Part shown: positions 47,962-56,918 of the stretch, one piece after another
How positions within the stretch are numbered: position 1 is the first letter of the stretch
Layout of the letters: every line of letters begins with the position of its first letter
NCBI RefSeq assembly: GCF_900343145.1
Contig: NZ_LT996886.1
Coordinates: 2,356,001 to 2,420,000 of the forward strand
Length of the DNA stretch: 64,000 bases
Direction of reading: 5' to 3'
Source: Tessaracoccus timonensis
GTDB taxonomy: Bacteria > Actinomycetota > Actinomycetes > Propionibacteriales > Propionibacteriaceae
The notes under the pieces: generated by a model
Told to the model about the DNA's origin: nothing
What the model saw: only the letters and a program-made list of their open reading frames with translations
The model's database searches: none
Translations under genes and position numbers: made by a program

Positions 47962-47976
47962 CCTGCACGACTCAGG
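47960..47976 (-). repeat. IS right terminal inverted repeat
   Basis: Exact inverted copy of the left end. On the minus strand it supplies the TGA (47972-47974) that now ends the DUF349 gene. Confidence 0.95.
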
Positions 47977-49213
47977 TGAACTCTGCGGAGGTCTCCTTCG
48001 CCTGCTCCAACCACGCGGAGTACGTTTCGAGCGACTTGCGCACGTCTTTGGCCTTGCGCTCATCGCCCTTCGCCTCGGCGTCGGCGAGCTGCTTGGCGAG
48101 CTTGTCCACCTGTTCTTGGAACTTCGTCACCATGTCATCGGCTCGTTGGCGCGCCTCCGGGTCGGTGCGCCGCCATTCCTCAGCCTCGAGGTCCGAAACG
48201 CGCTCGTTGATGCGGCGGACGCGGTTGTCCATGTCGCGCATTGCGTTGCGGGGCACATGCCCGACCTCGTTGAACTTGGTGAGGAAATCGCGATGAATGC
48301 TCTTCGCCTGTTCGACGTCGGTCACGCCTTCGAGATCCTTCTCCACCTGCTCCACGAGCGCCTGCTTGGCGGTGAGGTTCTCACTCTGCTCGCCATCGAT
48401 CACATTTTGGGCCTCGGTGCGGGCGTTGAAGAACTGGTCCTGGATAGCACGGAACTTTGCCCACAATGCGTCATCGTCTTGACGGCGGGCCGAGCCGGCA
48501 GCCTTCCAGCGGCGCATGAGGTCACGGAAGGCACCTGAGGTCGGACCCCAATCAGTCGAGGTAGCCAACGGCTCGGCCTCCTTGATGATGGCCTCCTTGA
48601 TTGCCTTCGCCTCGTCGCGCTTGGCGTTCAGCTCCGCGAAGTGGGCCTTCCTGCGCCGCGTGTACTGGGTGCGGGCCGAGCTGAAGCGGTGCCACAGCTC
48701 GTTGTCGGTTGCCTTGTCGACGCGGGGGAGCTTCTTCCACTCGTCGAGCAGAGCTCGGAAACGGTCGACGCCGCCGCGCCAGTCGTTGCCGGTCGACAGC
48801 TTCTCGGCTTCTTCCACCATGGCGGTCTTGGCCTCGATCGTGGCGGCATTCTGCTCAGCGCGAGCCGCTTTACGTGCCTCAATCTGCGCCGGGAGCTTCT
48901 CCGCGAGCTTGTCCAGGCGCGCAATCAGCGCTTCCAAGTTGCCGACGACGTTCGCCTCGGCCACGTTGGCCTTCGCCGTCGTGATGCGTGTTTTCGCTTC
49001 TTCCGGGCTCATGGCCTGCGCGTCGACACGCTGCTCCAGGAGGACCACTTCGGCCTCGAGGTTCTCATATCGCCGCACGTAGAAGGCGAGGGCTTCTTCG
49101 GGGGTGGAGTCGGGGATTTGCCCGACGCTTCGTTCGGTGTCACCAACGCGGACATATACGGTGCCATCTGGGTCGACACGGCCGAAGTCTGCGGGCGCTT
49201 GCTGTTCGCTCAT
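47972..49213 (-). CDS. DUF349 domain protein, C-terminus re-terminated by an IS
   Basis: 413 residues, largely helical and charged, with at least three DUF349 repeats (e.g. DWRGGVDRFRALLDEWKKLPR, STDWGPTSGAFRDLMRRWKAAG) and coiled coils in between. DUF349 proteins are common beside relA in actinobacteria; their role is unclear. The IS at 46359 entered within the last codons: the original end EFTA-TAA became EFT-TGA, with TGA inside the IS terminal repeat, so the protein lost only one Ala. The gene also lost its terminator. ATG 49213 has TAGATT 6 nt ahead. Confidence 0.88.
   Translation of the reverse strand: MSEQQAPADFGRVDPDGTVYVRVGDTERSVGQIPDSTPEEALAFYVRRYENLEAEVVLLEQRVDAQAMSPEEAKTRITTAKANVAEANVVGNLEALIARLDKLAEKLPAQIEARKAARAEQNAATIEAKTAMVEEAEKLSTGNDWRGGVDRFRALLDEWKKLPRVDKATDNELWHRFSSARTQYTRRRKAHFAELNAKRDEAKAIKEAIIKEAEPLATSTDWGPTSGAFRDLMRRWKAAGSARRQDDDALWAKFRAIQDQFFNARTEAQNVIDGEQSENLTAKQALVEQVEKDLEGVTDVEQAKSIHRDFLTKFNEVGHVPRNAMRDMDNRVRRINERVSDLEAEEWRRTDPEARQRADDMVTKFQEQVDKLAKQLADAEAKGDERKAKDVRKSLETYSAWLEQAKETSAEFT
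47977..48030 (+). repeat. 54-bp target site duplication, right copy
   Basis: Identical to 46305-46358. This copy remains in frame with the DUF349 gene and codes for its last 18 residues. Confidence 0.92.
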
Positions 49214-49219
49214 AGGTTC

Positions 49220-49225
49220 AATCTA
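49220..49225 (-). promoter_or_regulatory. -10 hexamer TAGATT, leaderless start of the DUF349 gene
   Basis: The minus strand reads TAGATT, 6 nt, ATG (49213). Its upstream edge is 6 bp from the -10 of the divergent hydrolase gene. Confidence 0.55.
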
Positions 49226-49231
49226 TCCCGA

Positions 49232-49237
49232 TAGGGT
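49232..49237 (+). promoter_or_regulatory. -10 hexamer TAGGGT, leaderless start of the hydrolase gene
   Basis: TAGGGT, 6 nt, GTG 49244. A -35 for this promoter would fall on the start codon of the DUF349 gene. Confidence 0.5.
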
Positions 49238-49243
49238 GCTGTT

Positions 49244-49927
49244 GTGCGTATTCATCGTCTCGTAGTTTCGCCATGGCAGGCCAATTGTTACATTCTGCAG
49301 CCGTTCGACGACGTTCCCGATGTGGTGGTCGTCGACCCAGGACTGCAGGGAGCGGACCTCGTCGACGCTCAACTTCAGCAGCTCGGGCTCAATCCTGTGG
49401 CGCTGCTTGGCACACATGGGCACATCGATCACGTGGGCGACGCTCACCTCCTGGCGGAACGCCACGAGCTTTCCTTGTATCTGACCGAAGCGGATCAGCC
49501 GCTGCTCACCAAACCCGGGCTAGCGCTCAGCCCAAACGCCGCCAATTTTCTGCCGCAGATGCTCGGCGGCACCGACGAGCTGCCGCCGGTGCGCTCGGTG
49601 GTGTCACTACGCGACGAGCAGGACATTGGGGGCATGCAAGTGCGTGTGCTTCCCGCGCCCGGCCACACCAAGGGATCCGCCATCATCGACGTCACCGCTG
49701 GCGACCAGCGCGTGCTGCTCTCAGGCGACGTGGTGTTCGCCGGAAGCATTGGGCGCACGGATTTTCCCGGCGGTAGCATGGCGGAGATGCGCGACTCGCT
49801 TCGTCGCATCCTGACCGCCTTCGACCACGAGCTGATGCTGCTTCCCGGGCATGGGGAAGCGACGACGCTCGCCGCCGAGGCGGCAACCAACCCGTACCTC
49901 CAAGACGACTTTCTGAAGGTGGACTAA
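49244..49927 (+). CDS. Metallo-beta-lactamase fold hydrolase (glyoxalase II-like)
   Basis: 227 residues. The metal motif is THGHIDHVGD (about residues 57-66), followed by the His in PAPGHTKGS (about 139), the Asp in LLSGDVVFAGSIGRTDFPGG (about 158) and the His in LLPGHGEAT. The GRTDFPGG stretch is typical of the GloB/YcbL subgroup that hydrolyses thioesters. The substrate is unproven. It ends on the A of the hisS ATG, so they are coupled. Confidence 0.88.
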   Translation: MRIHRLVVSPWQANCYILQPFDDVPDVVVVDPGLQGADLVDAQLQQLGLNPVALLGTHGHIDHVGDAHLLAERHELSLYLTEADQPLLTKPGLALSPNAANFLPQMLGGTDELPPVRSVVSLRDEQDIGGMQVRVLPAPGHTKGSAIIDVTAGDQRVLLSGDVVFAGSIGRTDFPGGSMAEMRDSLRRILTAFDHELMLLPGHGEATTLAAEAATNPYLQDDFLKVD

Positions 49928-51240
49928 TGGCGCGCCCCAAACCACTGTCCGGTTTCCCCGAGTTCCTACCCGCCGGCCGCATCGTCGAGCAGCGTGTGCT
50001 CGATGTCGTTCGCTCTACGTTCGAACTCCATGGCTTTGCGCCCATCGAAACACGCGCCGTCGAGCCGCTCGAACAGCTTGCGCGCAAGGGAGAAATCGAC
50101 AAGGAGATCTACGTCGTCAAGCGTCTCCACGCCGCCGACGATGACGCTGCGGAGCTCGGCCTGCACTTCGACCTCACGGTGCCGTTCGCTAGATGGGTGC
50201 TCGAACACGCCGGACACCTGCAGTTCCCGTTCCGCCGCTACCAGATGCAGAAGGTGTGGCGAGGGGAACGCCCTCAAGAGGGGCGCTACCGGGAGTTTCT
50301 GCAGGCCGACATCGACATCGTTGGGCAAGGCGCCCTGGCGGCCCACCACGACGTCGAGATCCCCCTCGTCGCGCTCGATGTGTTCCGACGCCTGCACGAC
50401 GAGATCGGCCTTCCCACCGCTACCATCCACGTGAATAACCGCAAGCTCTCGGAGGGGTTCTATCGCGGGCTCGGCATCGAAGAGCCAGCGGCGGTGCTGC
50501 AGCGCGTCGATAAGTACGACAAGGTTGGGCCTGCCGTCGTGCATTCGCTACTCGTCGACGAGCTCGAACTGAGCGATGAACAGGCCAGCAAGTGCGTGGC
50601 ATTGGCGGGCATCCACGGCAGCGACGATGCATTCGTCGACGAGGTCCGCGCCCTCGGGGTGCAGCACCCCATGCTGGATGAGGGCCTCGACGAGCTCGCG
50701 CAGCTGGTGCGCGTCGCGAACTCCGACGGCCTGGTCGTCAACCTGAAGATCGCTCGCGGCCTCGACTACTACACGGGCACGGTCTACGAAACCTTCCTCG
50801 ACGGCTCGGAGCACCTCGGCTCCGTCGCCTCTGGCGGCAGGTACGACTCGCTGGCCTCCGACGGCAAGCAGGTGTTCCCTGGCGTTGGCTACAGCTTCGG
50901 CATTACACGCATCCTCGCCCCGCTGATCTCGAAGGGACGCGTGAGCGCCGACCGCGTGGTGCCGAGTGTGGTGCTCGTCGCCGTCGATCACGAGGACACG
51001 CGCGAGCAATCCATCGGTGTCGCGAACGCGCTGCGGGCTAGGGGAATTGCGTGCGAGGTCGCGCCGAAGGCGGACAAATTCGGCAAGCAGATCCGCTACG
51101 CCGAGCGCCGCGGCATCCCGTTCGTCTGGTTCGGCGAAGGCTCCGTGAAGGACATCCGCTCCGGCGAACAGGTAGATGCGGACCCTGCCAGCTGGGAGCC
51201 CCCGACGGACGACCTCCGCCCCGGCATCGTGGTCGACTGA
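49927..51240 (+). CDS. hisS: Histidyl-tRNA synthetase
   Basis: 437 residues, class II. Motif 2 is in FRRYQMQKVWRGERPQEGRYREFLQADIDIVG, the histidine-binding segments are GLHFDLTVPFARW and IARGLDYYTGTVYE, motif 3 is VGYSFGITRIL, and a C-terminal anticodon-binding domain follows (VVLVAVDHEDTREQS). It charges tRNA-His. This is the longer variant with an extended middle region seen in many actinobacteria. It ends 4 bp from the convergent membrane gene. Confidence 0.95.
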   Translation: MARPKPLSGFPEFLPAGRIVEQRVLDVVRSTFELHGFAPIETRAVEPLEQLARKGEIDKEIYVVKRLHAADDDAAELGLHFDLTVPFARWVLEHAGHLQFPFRRYQMQKVWRGERPQEGRYREFLQADIDIVGQGALAAHHDVEIPLVALDVFRRLHDEIGLPTATIHVNNRKLSEGFYRGLGIEEPAAVLQRVDKYDKVGPAVVHSLLVDELELSDEQASKCVALAGIHGSDDAFVDEVRALGVQHPMLDEGLDELAQLVRVANSDGLVVNLKIARGLDYYTGTVYETFLDGSEHLGSVASGGRYDSLASDGKQVFPGVGYSFGITRILAPLISKGRVSADRVVPSVVLVAVDHEDTREQSIGVANALRARGIACEVAPKADKFGKQIRYAERRGIPFVWFGEGSVKDIRSGEQVDADPASWEPPTDDLRPGIVVD

Positions 51241-51244
51241 GGGC

Positions 51245-52120
51245 TCACCGTCGGCGGTTGCGCAGGAATCCGGGCACGAGCTCCTCGAGGCGCGGGGCGA
51301 GCCACAATGCATATTCGATGTCCGTGGTGTGCGCCCCGGGCGCGAGCCAGAAAATTGTCCATCCTCTGGCGAGATCCACCCGCTCGATGGCAGGGGGTGC
51401 CTGCAGTAGCAACGCCATCACGCGGGGATGCACCATGGCGTGGCCCGTTTGCTTATCAGCTGCGCGCAGGCTGTACCTGTCGTTGAAGTGCACAGACTCC
51501 ACCTGTGAATCGGGCTGCTCCCACAGCGACGTCAGCCGTCGATCGATGAGGGAGACCGCAGGCAGGTCGAAGGTGTTCTGCACAGCTACGAATCTTCTGC
51601 GAGCCTCCGGGCTGACCATCCGGTGCATCGTGAAGGTCATCTGGGTGAGCTCATCTACGTGGATCGCCATGGCGCGAGTGCGACGACGAAGCGGCCGGGC
51701 CTCCCTGGCGCCCCGACCCGGCAACAGATGGCGAAGCCCAATTTCTGTGTCGTGGCGCTCCGCCACAGCGGAGAGTGCGAGCATCTCCCGGTACCCGTCG
51801 TCGCGGCGCAGCCGGCGCAGGTAGAGCCAGCCGTGCTGCTCAGCCCAATGGCGAAGTTCACGACATCGGCCGGCGCTGGCGACCATGAAACCCCTGACCG
51901 CCACCACTCGCATCAGTAGTAGCGGCAGACCAAAGAGAATCACTAACGCGACGCCGACGATGATAAGGATGACCCCGACTTGGGTTAGGTCCCCGGCCAG
52001 CTGAATGCCCAAGTAAGCCAGCATAACTCCGATCACTGTGCCGCCTGCGAGGATGACCATCACGCTGCGGCGAGAACGATGGAACATACGCTCGAACCAG
52101 GGGAGTGAGTTGCGTTGCAT
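51245..52120 (-). CDS. Membrane protein of unknown function
   Basis: 291 residues. Two membrane helices (about 20-40 and 45-68) near the N-terminus are followed by a soluble domain of about 215 residues with many Arg residues; near its end RVDLARGWTIFWLAPGAHTTDIEYALWLAPRL suggests a mixed alpha/beta fold. I do not recognise the family. ATG 52120 was chosen because TATCTT lies 6 nt ahead; longer readings to 52318 run through the aspS promoter. It is divergent from aspS. Confidence 0.6.
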   Translation of the reverse strand: MQRNSLPWFERMFHRSRRSVMVILAGGTVIGVMLAYLGIQLAGDLTQVGVILIIVGVALVILFGLPLLLMRVVAVRGFMVASAGRCRELRHWAEQHGWLYLRRLRRDDGYREMLALSAVAERHDTEIGLRHLLPGRGAREARPLRRRTRAMAIHVDELTQMTFTMHRMVSPEARRRFVAVQNTFDLPAVSLIDRRLTSLWEQPDSQVESVHFNDRYSLRAADKQTGHAMVHPRVMALLLQAPPAIERVDLARGWTIFWLAPGAHTTDIEYALWLAPRLEELVPGFLRNRRR

Positions 52121-52126
52121 TGCACC

Positions 52127-52132
52127 AAGATA
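52127..52132 (-). promoter_or_regulatory. -10 hexamer TATCTT, leaderless start
   Basis: The minus strand reads TATCTT, 6 nt, ATG (52120). Confidence 0.45.
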
Positions 52133-52180
52133 GCGGGCGTGCCGTGCAGCCTGCCCGTGGCGATAGGTAGGGACGGCGGC

Positions 52181-52186
52181 TAGGAT
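52181..52186 (+). promoter_or_regulatory. -10 hexamer TAGGAT ahead of aspS
   Basis: TAGGAT lies 52 nt before aspS GTG 52239. The leader of about 45 nt has AAAGGAA as ribosome site. Confidence 0.4.
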
Positions 52187-52238
52187 CGGTGCTCTGGACC
52201 TGCACTGTCTATGCAGCCGTCGACGAAAGGAATACGTT

Positions 52239-54032
52239 GTGATCCGCACGCACGATGCCGGCACGCTCCGCAAGGAGCACATTGGCCAGGAAGTCGTACT
52301 CGCTGGTTGGGTGGCCAAGCGTCGAGATCATGGAGGCGTCGCCTTCATCGATCTGCGCGATGCGTCCGGCCGAGCACAAGTGGTGATCCGCGACGAGCTT
52401 CTCGAGCAGACAGGTGCGCACGACCTTCGCAATGAGTACTGCATCCGCGTGAAGGGTGTCGTCGAAGAGCGCCCGGAGGGCAACGAGAATCCTGAGCTCG
52501 CTACCGGCGAGATCGAGGTGGCCATCGAGCAACTCGAGGTGCTGAACCCGTCGGCGCCGCTCCCATTCCAAATCGACGAGCGCGTCACCGTCGGTGAGGA
52601 AGCCCGTCTGAAGTACCGCTACCTGGATCTTCGTCGGCCCAAACCAGGTGCCAACATTCGTCTTCGCTCCAAGGTGAACCAGGCCGCTCGCCGCGTGCTG
52701 GAGCAGCACGATTTCGTGGAGATCGAGACGCCCACGCTCACCCGCTCGACGCCAGAAGGTGCCCGCGACTTCGTCGTGCCCGCACGCCTGGCGCCGGGGT
52801 CGTGGTACGCACTGCCGCAGTCGCCGCAGCTGTTCAAGCAGCTGCTCATGGTGGCGGGCATGGAGCGCTACTACCAGATCGCTCGTTGCTACCGTGACGA
52901 GGATTTCCGCGCCGACCGTCAGCCGGAGTTCACGCAGCTCGACATCGAGATGAGCTTCGTCGACCAGGAAGACGTGATCGCGCTCGGCGAGCAGCTCGCG
53001 TCGGAGATCTGGAAGCTCATCGACGTCGACCTGCCTACACCGTTCCCGCGCATCACCTACCTCGACGCGATGGCGAAGTACGGCTCCGACAAGCCGGACC
53101 TGCGCTTCGACCTCGAGATCACCGAACTCACCGAGTACTTCAAGGACACCAATTTCCGCGTCTTCCAAGCCGACTACGTGGGCGCCATCGTGATGCCCGG
53201 CGGCGGCTCGCAGCCCCGACGCACGTTCGACGCCTGGCAGGAGTGGGCGCGCCAGCGAGGAGCGAAGGGCCTGGCCTACGTCACGCTCGACGATGAAGGC
53301 ACGCTGGGCGGCCCCGTCGCGAAGAACCTCTCCGACGAGGAACGCTCCGGCTTGGCAGCCAAGACCGGTGCCCAGCCCGGCGACTGCATCTTCTTCGCTG
53401 CCGGCCAGGTGGCGCCGTCGCAGGCGCTCCTCGGTGCGGCGCGCAATGAGATCGGTCAGCGCTGTGGGCTCATCGACGAGGACGCCTGGAGCTTCGTGTG
53501 GGTGGTGGATGCACCGCTGTTCAAACCCGCGTCCGAGGCCAAGGCGGAGGGCGACGTTGCGGTCGGAGGCGGCCAGTGGACGGCGGTGCACCACGCGTTC
53601 ACCGCGCCGAAGCCCGAGTGCCTCGACACGTTCGATACCGACCCAGGCAACGCGCTCGCGTACGCCTACGACATGGTATGCAACGGTAACGAGATCGGCG
53701 GTGGCTCGATCCGTATCCACCGCCGGGACGTGCAGGAGCGCGTGTTCAAGGTGATGGGTATCAGCAACGAGGAGGCGCAGGAGAAGTTCGGCTTCCTCCT
53801 CGACGCGTTCCAGTTCGGTGCGCCCCCGCACGGCGGCATCGCCTTCGGATGGGACCGCATCGTCGCGCTGCTCAGCAAGTCGGACTCGATCCGCGACGTC
53901 ATCGCGTTCCCGAAGTCCGGCGGCGGCTACGACCCGCTGACCGCCGCACCTGCCCCCATCTCGGCCCAGCAGCGCAAGGAAACCGGCGTCGACTTCAAGC
54001 CTGAGAAGAAGGACGCTCAGCGCAGCGAGTAA
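52239..54032 (+). CDS. aspS: Aspartyl-tRNA synthetase, bacterial type
   Basis: 597 residues. N-terminal OB fold ([25 protein letters not shown]), class II motif 2 in [29 protein letters not shown], a GAD insertion domain (about 285-420), and motif 3 in [13 protein letters not shown]. It charges tRNA-Asp. With gatCAB present and no asnS in view, it may also misacylate tRNA-Asn for transamidation, as in mycobacteria. GTG 52239 follows AAAGGAA. Confidence 0.97.
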   Translation: MIRTHDAGTLRKEHIGQEVVLAGWVAKRRDHGGVAFIDLRDASGRAQVVIRDELLEQTGAHDLRNEYCIRVKGVVEERPEGNENPELATGEIEVAIEQLEVLNPSAPLPFQIDERVTVGEEARLKYRYLDLRRPKPGANIRLRSKVNQAARRVLEQHDFVEIETPTLTRSTPEGARDFVVPARLAPGSWYALPQSPQLFKQLLMVAGMERYYQIARCYRDEDFRADRQPEFTQLDIEMSFVDQEDVIALGEQLASEIWKLIDVDLPTPFPRITYLDAMAKYGSDKPDLRFDLEITELTEYFKDTNFRVFQADYVGAIVMPGGGSQPRRTFDAWQEWARQRGAKGLAYVTLDDEGTLGGPVAKNLSDEERSGLAAKTGAQPGDCIFFAAGQVAPSQALLGAARNEIGQRCGLIDEDAWSFVWVVDAPLFKPASEAKAEGDVAVGGGQWTAVHHAFTAPKPECLDTFDTDPGNALAYAYDMVCNGNEIGGGSIRIHRRDVQERVFKVMGISNEEAQEKFGFLLDAFQFGAPPHGGIAFGWDRIVALLSKSDSIRDVIAFPKSGGGYDPLTAAPAPISAQQRKETGVDFKPEKKDAQRSE

Positions 54033-54493
54033 GCGGTTGGCACCTTCTTCCGGTCGTCGAGTAGGGCGCCCGCCTTCCCCCGGCCATCGAGTAGGGCCGA
54101 AGGCCCGTATCGAGATGCGGCGTGGTTTCGATACGCGCCTTCGGCGCTACTCAACCACCGGGAGGAGCCGCGCGGGCTACTCAACCACCGAGGGAACGCT
54201 GCATCTGATGATTGAGCCGCTGCCGACGGCAGCGTGTCGAAATCATGTGCCGGGAGCTTAGGTGGCAGATCCGCGCCCATAGATGGGCGGCAATCTGCCA
54301 CCTAAGCGGGTGTGGTTTCGATACGCGAGCTTCGCTCGCTACTCAACCACCGGGTGAGTAGCGGGTGCGGTTTTCCCCGACCATCGAGTAGCGGCGCAGC
54401 CGCGTATCGAGATGCGGCGTGGTTTCGATACGCCCGCTTCGCGGGCTACTCAACCACCGGGAGGTGCCGCGCGCGGATCAACCACCTGGCGCG
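54033..54493. repeat. REP-like palindrome array 2 (intergenic, 461 bp, no gene)
   Basis: Between the convergent aspS and luciferase-like genes. Units GTGGTTTCGATACGC to GCTACTCAACCAC: 54122-54158, 54312-54350, 54419-54457, with right halves at 54174-54190. Opposite-orientation units (CATCGAGTAG to TATCGAGATG): 54085-54117 and 54382-54414, a half unit at 54052-54066, and a diverged one at 54207-54246. A separate long hairpin lies at 54256-54307. The sequence family is the same as at 9498-10068. No coding sequence is supported. Confidence 0.9.
54256..54307. repeat. Long hairpin 3: perfect 15-bp arms with a nested 7-bp stem
   Basis: Outer arms GCTTAGGTGGCAGAT (54256-54270) and its exact complement (54293-54307). 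Inside, CGCCCAT pairs with ATGGGCG after a small internal loop. It lies between REP units but shares no sequence with them or with the hairpins at 9657 and 13621. Confidence 0.88.
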
Positions 54494-55474
54494 CTAGAGC
54501 ACGGCGTCGGCGACCAAGCGCAGCGAGTTGAGGCGCACCTCCGGGTCGAAGGTGTAGGTCACGCCGATGAGCTCGTCGGCGCCGGTGTCACGCTGAATGT
54601 CGTGCAGCCGGGCGGCCACCACGTCGGGAGTGCCGATGGCGCGCACCCTGAGTGCATGTTCCATCATCTGCACTTCCAGCGCGTTGCCCTCGGGCTCGTC
54701 AGTGGGTGGCTGCAGCGGGGTGCGCCCGCCATGCCTGCGCAGGGCCGAGAACATGTTCTGCGTGGTCGTGAACTGCCGTTCGGCCTCGCCGGGCTGTTCG
54801 TGGGCGAGGATATTCACACCCACCTGCACGTAGGGCTCAGCGATCTGCGCCGTCGGCGCATTCGGGTTGAAGTTGTCCTTGTAGAGCTGAATCGCGGCGT
54901 GCAGCATGTCAGGCGAGAAATGCGACGCGAACGAGTAGGGAAGCCCCAGCCTGCCAGCCATCGTGGCGCCCGCGTCGGACGAACCGAGCACCCACATCGG
55001 TACGTTGGTTCCCTTCGCCACACCGACTTCGATACCGCCCACCGAGCCGGCGCCGAACCACGTCTGCATCAGCTCGATGTTGCGCATGAACTCCTGTGGC
55101 TCCGCGCTCGAACGAGCGAGCGCTCGGGCGGTGATCTGATCGGTGCCGGGAGCACGGCCGAGGCCTAAATCGATACGCCCCGGATACATCTGATGCAGGG
55201 TGCCAAAATCCTCTGCCACGTTGAGCGGGGAATGGTTGGGCAGCATGATGCCGCCAGAACCCACCCGGATGCGCTGTGTTCTCGACGCCGCGTGCCCAAT
55301 GAGCAAGGCCGTCGCCGACGATGCCACCGCAGCGGTGTTGTGGTGTTCGGCGTACCACACGCGTTCGTATCCCAGCTCGTCTGCCAGCTCCGCTGCCCGC
55401 ATGGCTGCCTCGATGGCATCCGAGACTGTTTGGCCCTGTGAGACTGAGACGAGATCCAAGATCGAGAGCTTCAT
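54494..55474 (-). CDS. Luciferase-like monooxygenase (LLM class) family protein
   Basis: 326 residues. It opens MKLSILDLVSVSQGQT, then ERVWYAEHHNTAAVASSATALLIGHAA, RIRVGSGGIMLPNHSPLNVAEDFGTLHQMYPGRIDLGLGRAPGTD, which is the pattern of the MsnO8-type subgroup of flavin-dependent luciferase-like proteins. It probably binds FMN or F420; the substrate is unknown. ATG 55474 was chosen as the start of the barrel's first strand and has TAACAT 7 nt ahead. It is divergent from rarA by 52 bp. Confidence 0.85.
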   Translation of the reverse strand: MKLSILDLVSVSQGQTVSDAIEAAMRAAELADELGYERVWYAEHHNTAAVASSATALLIGHAASRTQRIRVGSGGIMLPNHSPLNVAEDFGTLHQMYPGRIDLGLGRAPGTDQITARALARSSAEPQEFMRNIELMQTWFGAGSVGGIEVGVAKGTNVPMWVLGSSDAGATMAGRLGLPYSFASHFSPDMLHAAIQLYKDNFNPNAPTAQIAEPYVQVGVNILAHEQPGEAERQFTTTQNMFSALRRHGGRTPLQPPTDEPEGNALEVQMMEHALRVRAIGTPDVVAARLHDIQRDTGADELIGVTYTFDPEVRLNSLRLVADAVL

Positions 55475-55481
55475 GCATTCG

Positions 55482-55487
55482 ATGTTA
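55482..55487 (-). promoter_or_regulatory. -10 hexamer TAACAT, leaderless start of the luciferase-like gene
   Basis: The minus strand reads TAACAT, 7 nt, ATG (55474). Confidence 0.45.
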
Positions 55488-55512
55488 TGAGGCCGCCGAA
55501 ATGAATGCGGCA

Positions 55513-55518
55513 TAGACT
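55513..55518 (+). promoter_or_regulatory. -10 hexamer TAGACT, leaderless start of rarA
   Basis: TAGACT, 8 nt, GTG 55527. No ribosome binding site. Confidence 0.55.
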
Positions 55519-55526
55519 GCACTGTT

Positions 55527-56918
55527 GTGAGTTACGACCTCGATCTGTTTGGCGCGCCCGAATCCGATGCTCCCGTCGGATCGCTCGGCGACGCCCTCGA
55601 AGAGGGGGCGCCGCTCGCCGTCCGGATGCGTCCGCGCAACCTCGACGAGATCGTCGGGCAACAGCATCTCCTCACCCCAGGCTCACCGCTTCGGCGTCTG
55701 GTAGAAGGCCAGCCCATGAGCGTGTTTCTCTGGGGGCCGCCAGGGGTAGGCAAGACGACGCTCGCATCGATCGTCTCGAGGGAATCTGGCGCACGATTCG
55801 TCGAAGTCTCCGCCGTCTCAGCCGGCGTGAAGGAAATCCGAGCCCAGCTCGACGCCGCCCGTCGCGCGCTGCACCAAGGCACATCGACGGTGCTGTTCAT
55901 CGACGAGGTGCACCGCTTCTCGAAGACCCAACAAGACGCCCTGCTGCCTGCCGTCGAGAACCGGCTCGTCACGCTCATCGCTGCCACCACCGAGAACCCT
56001 TCTTTCTCCGTGATCTCGCCGCTGCTGTCGCGCTCGCTCCTGCTGCGCCTCAAGCCCCTGGAGGACGAGGATATCGGCGCGCTGATCGATCGTGCAGTGC
56101 ACGACGAGCGCGGACTCCACGACGCCGTCGAGCTGGCGGACGCCACCCGCGCCGAGCTGCTTCGCATGTCAGGGGGAGACGCGCGTCGGGCACTCACCTA
56201 TCTGGAGGAGGCGGCTGCCTCGGCCACCGCGCTGGGAGAACGTGTCGTCACGCCGGAGATTCTCACCAGCGCTGTCGACCGCGCCACACTCCGCTACGAC
56301 CGCGACGGCGACCAGCACTACGACGTGATCTCGGCATTCATCAAGTCCATTCGCGGCTCCGACGTCGATGCCGCCTTGCATTACCTCGCCCGCATGCTGG
56401 AGGCAGGGGAGGACCCTCGCTTCATCGCCAGGCGTCTGGTGATCTCCGCGTCCGAGGACGTGGGGCTCGCCGCTACGAACGTGTTGCCCACTTGTGTGGC
56501 TGCCGCGCAGGCCGTCCAGCTCATCGGGATGCCAGAGGCTCGCATCACCTTGGCGCACGCGACGGTGGTGGCGGCCACCGCGCCGAAGTCCAACGCCGCC
56601 TACCTTGCGATCGGCAAGGCCCTCGCCGATGTGCAGGCCGGCAAGGGCAACTCCGTGCCCCTCCACCTTCGCGACGGGTCCGCTAAAGCCAGCAAGGAAG
56701 CCGGGTTCGGCCAGGGCTACCTGTACGCCCACGACTACCCGCACCACATCGTCGGACAGCAGTATCTCCCCGATGATCTGGACGGCACGCGTTACTACGA
56801 ACCCACCCACAACGGAGCCGAGCAAGTGATTGCTGAGCGCCTTCACTCGCTCCGCAGTGTGCTCTCAGATAGAGTTGCGCCGTCGAAACACGGAGGAGAA
56901 GACGATGAGCGTCGCTGA
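55527..56918 (+). CDS. rarA: Replication-associated recombination protein A (RarA/MgsA AAA+ ATPase)
   Basis: 463 residues. An N-terminal segment [25 protein letters not shown], Walker [13 protein letters not shown] (about 70), Walker [20 protein letters not shown] (about 126), sensor TTENPSF, and the C-terminal tetramer domain ([37 protein letters not shown]). It acts at stalled forks as a clamp-loader-like ATPase. Its end overlaps the next gene by 14 bp. rarA-alaS-ruvX-mltG-aro is a conserved actinobacterial order. Confidence 0.94.
   Translation: MSYDLDLFGAPESDAPVGSLGDALEEGAPLAVRMRPRNLDEIVGQQHLLTPGSPLRRLVEGQPMSVFLWGPPGVGKTTLASIVSRESGARFVEVSAVSAGVKEIRAQLDAARRALHQGTSTVLFIDEVHRFSKTQQDALLPAVENRLVTLIAATTENPSFSVISPLLSRSLLLRLKPLEDEDIGALIDRAVHDERGLHDAVELADATRAELLRMSGGDARRALTYLEEAAASATALGERVVTPEILTSAVDRATLRYDRDGDQHYDVISAFIKSIRGSDVDAALHYLARMLEAGEDPRFIARRLVISASEDVGLAATNVLPTCVAAAQAVQLIGMPEARITLAHATVVAATAPKSNAAYLAIGKALADVQAGKGNSVPLHLRDGSAKASKEAGFGQGYLYAHDYPHHIVGQQYLPDDLDGTRYYEPTHNGAEQVIAERLHSLRSVLSDRVAPSKHGGEDDERR

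Larger units (their letters stand above)
46359..47976 (+). mobile_element. IS1634-family insertion sequence, 1618 bp, apparently intact
   Basis: Bounded by 17-bp perfect terminal inverted repeats CCTGAGTCGTGCAGGTT (46359-46375 and 47960-47976) and a 54-bp target duplication. One transposase gene fills it. A subterminal direct repeat TGGGTCACTAA occurs at 46439-46449 and 47951-47961. The perfect TIRs, identical duplications and open transposase suggest a recent and possibly still active insertion. The left 109 bp are GT-rich and unlike the chromosome. Confidence 0.93.

Noticed and set aside
52209-53831. 540-codon minus-strand frame
   Set aside because: Antisense to aspS, whose motifs are unmistakable.
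54033-54493. Possible attachment site or integron-type array
   Set aside because: No integrase and no cassette genes; the units match the REP-like family at 9498.
55482-55530. Shared operator between the luciferase-like gene and rarA
   Set aside because: The 52-bp gap holds two -10 hexamers but no clear symmetric site.
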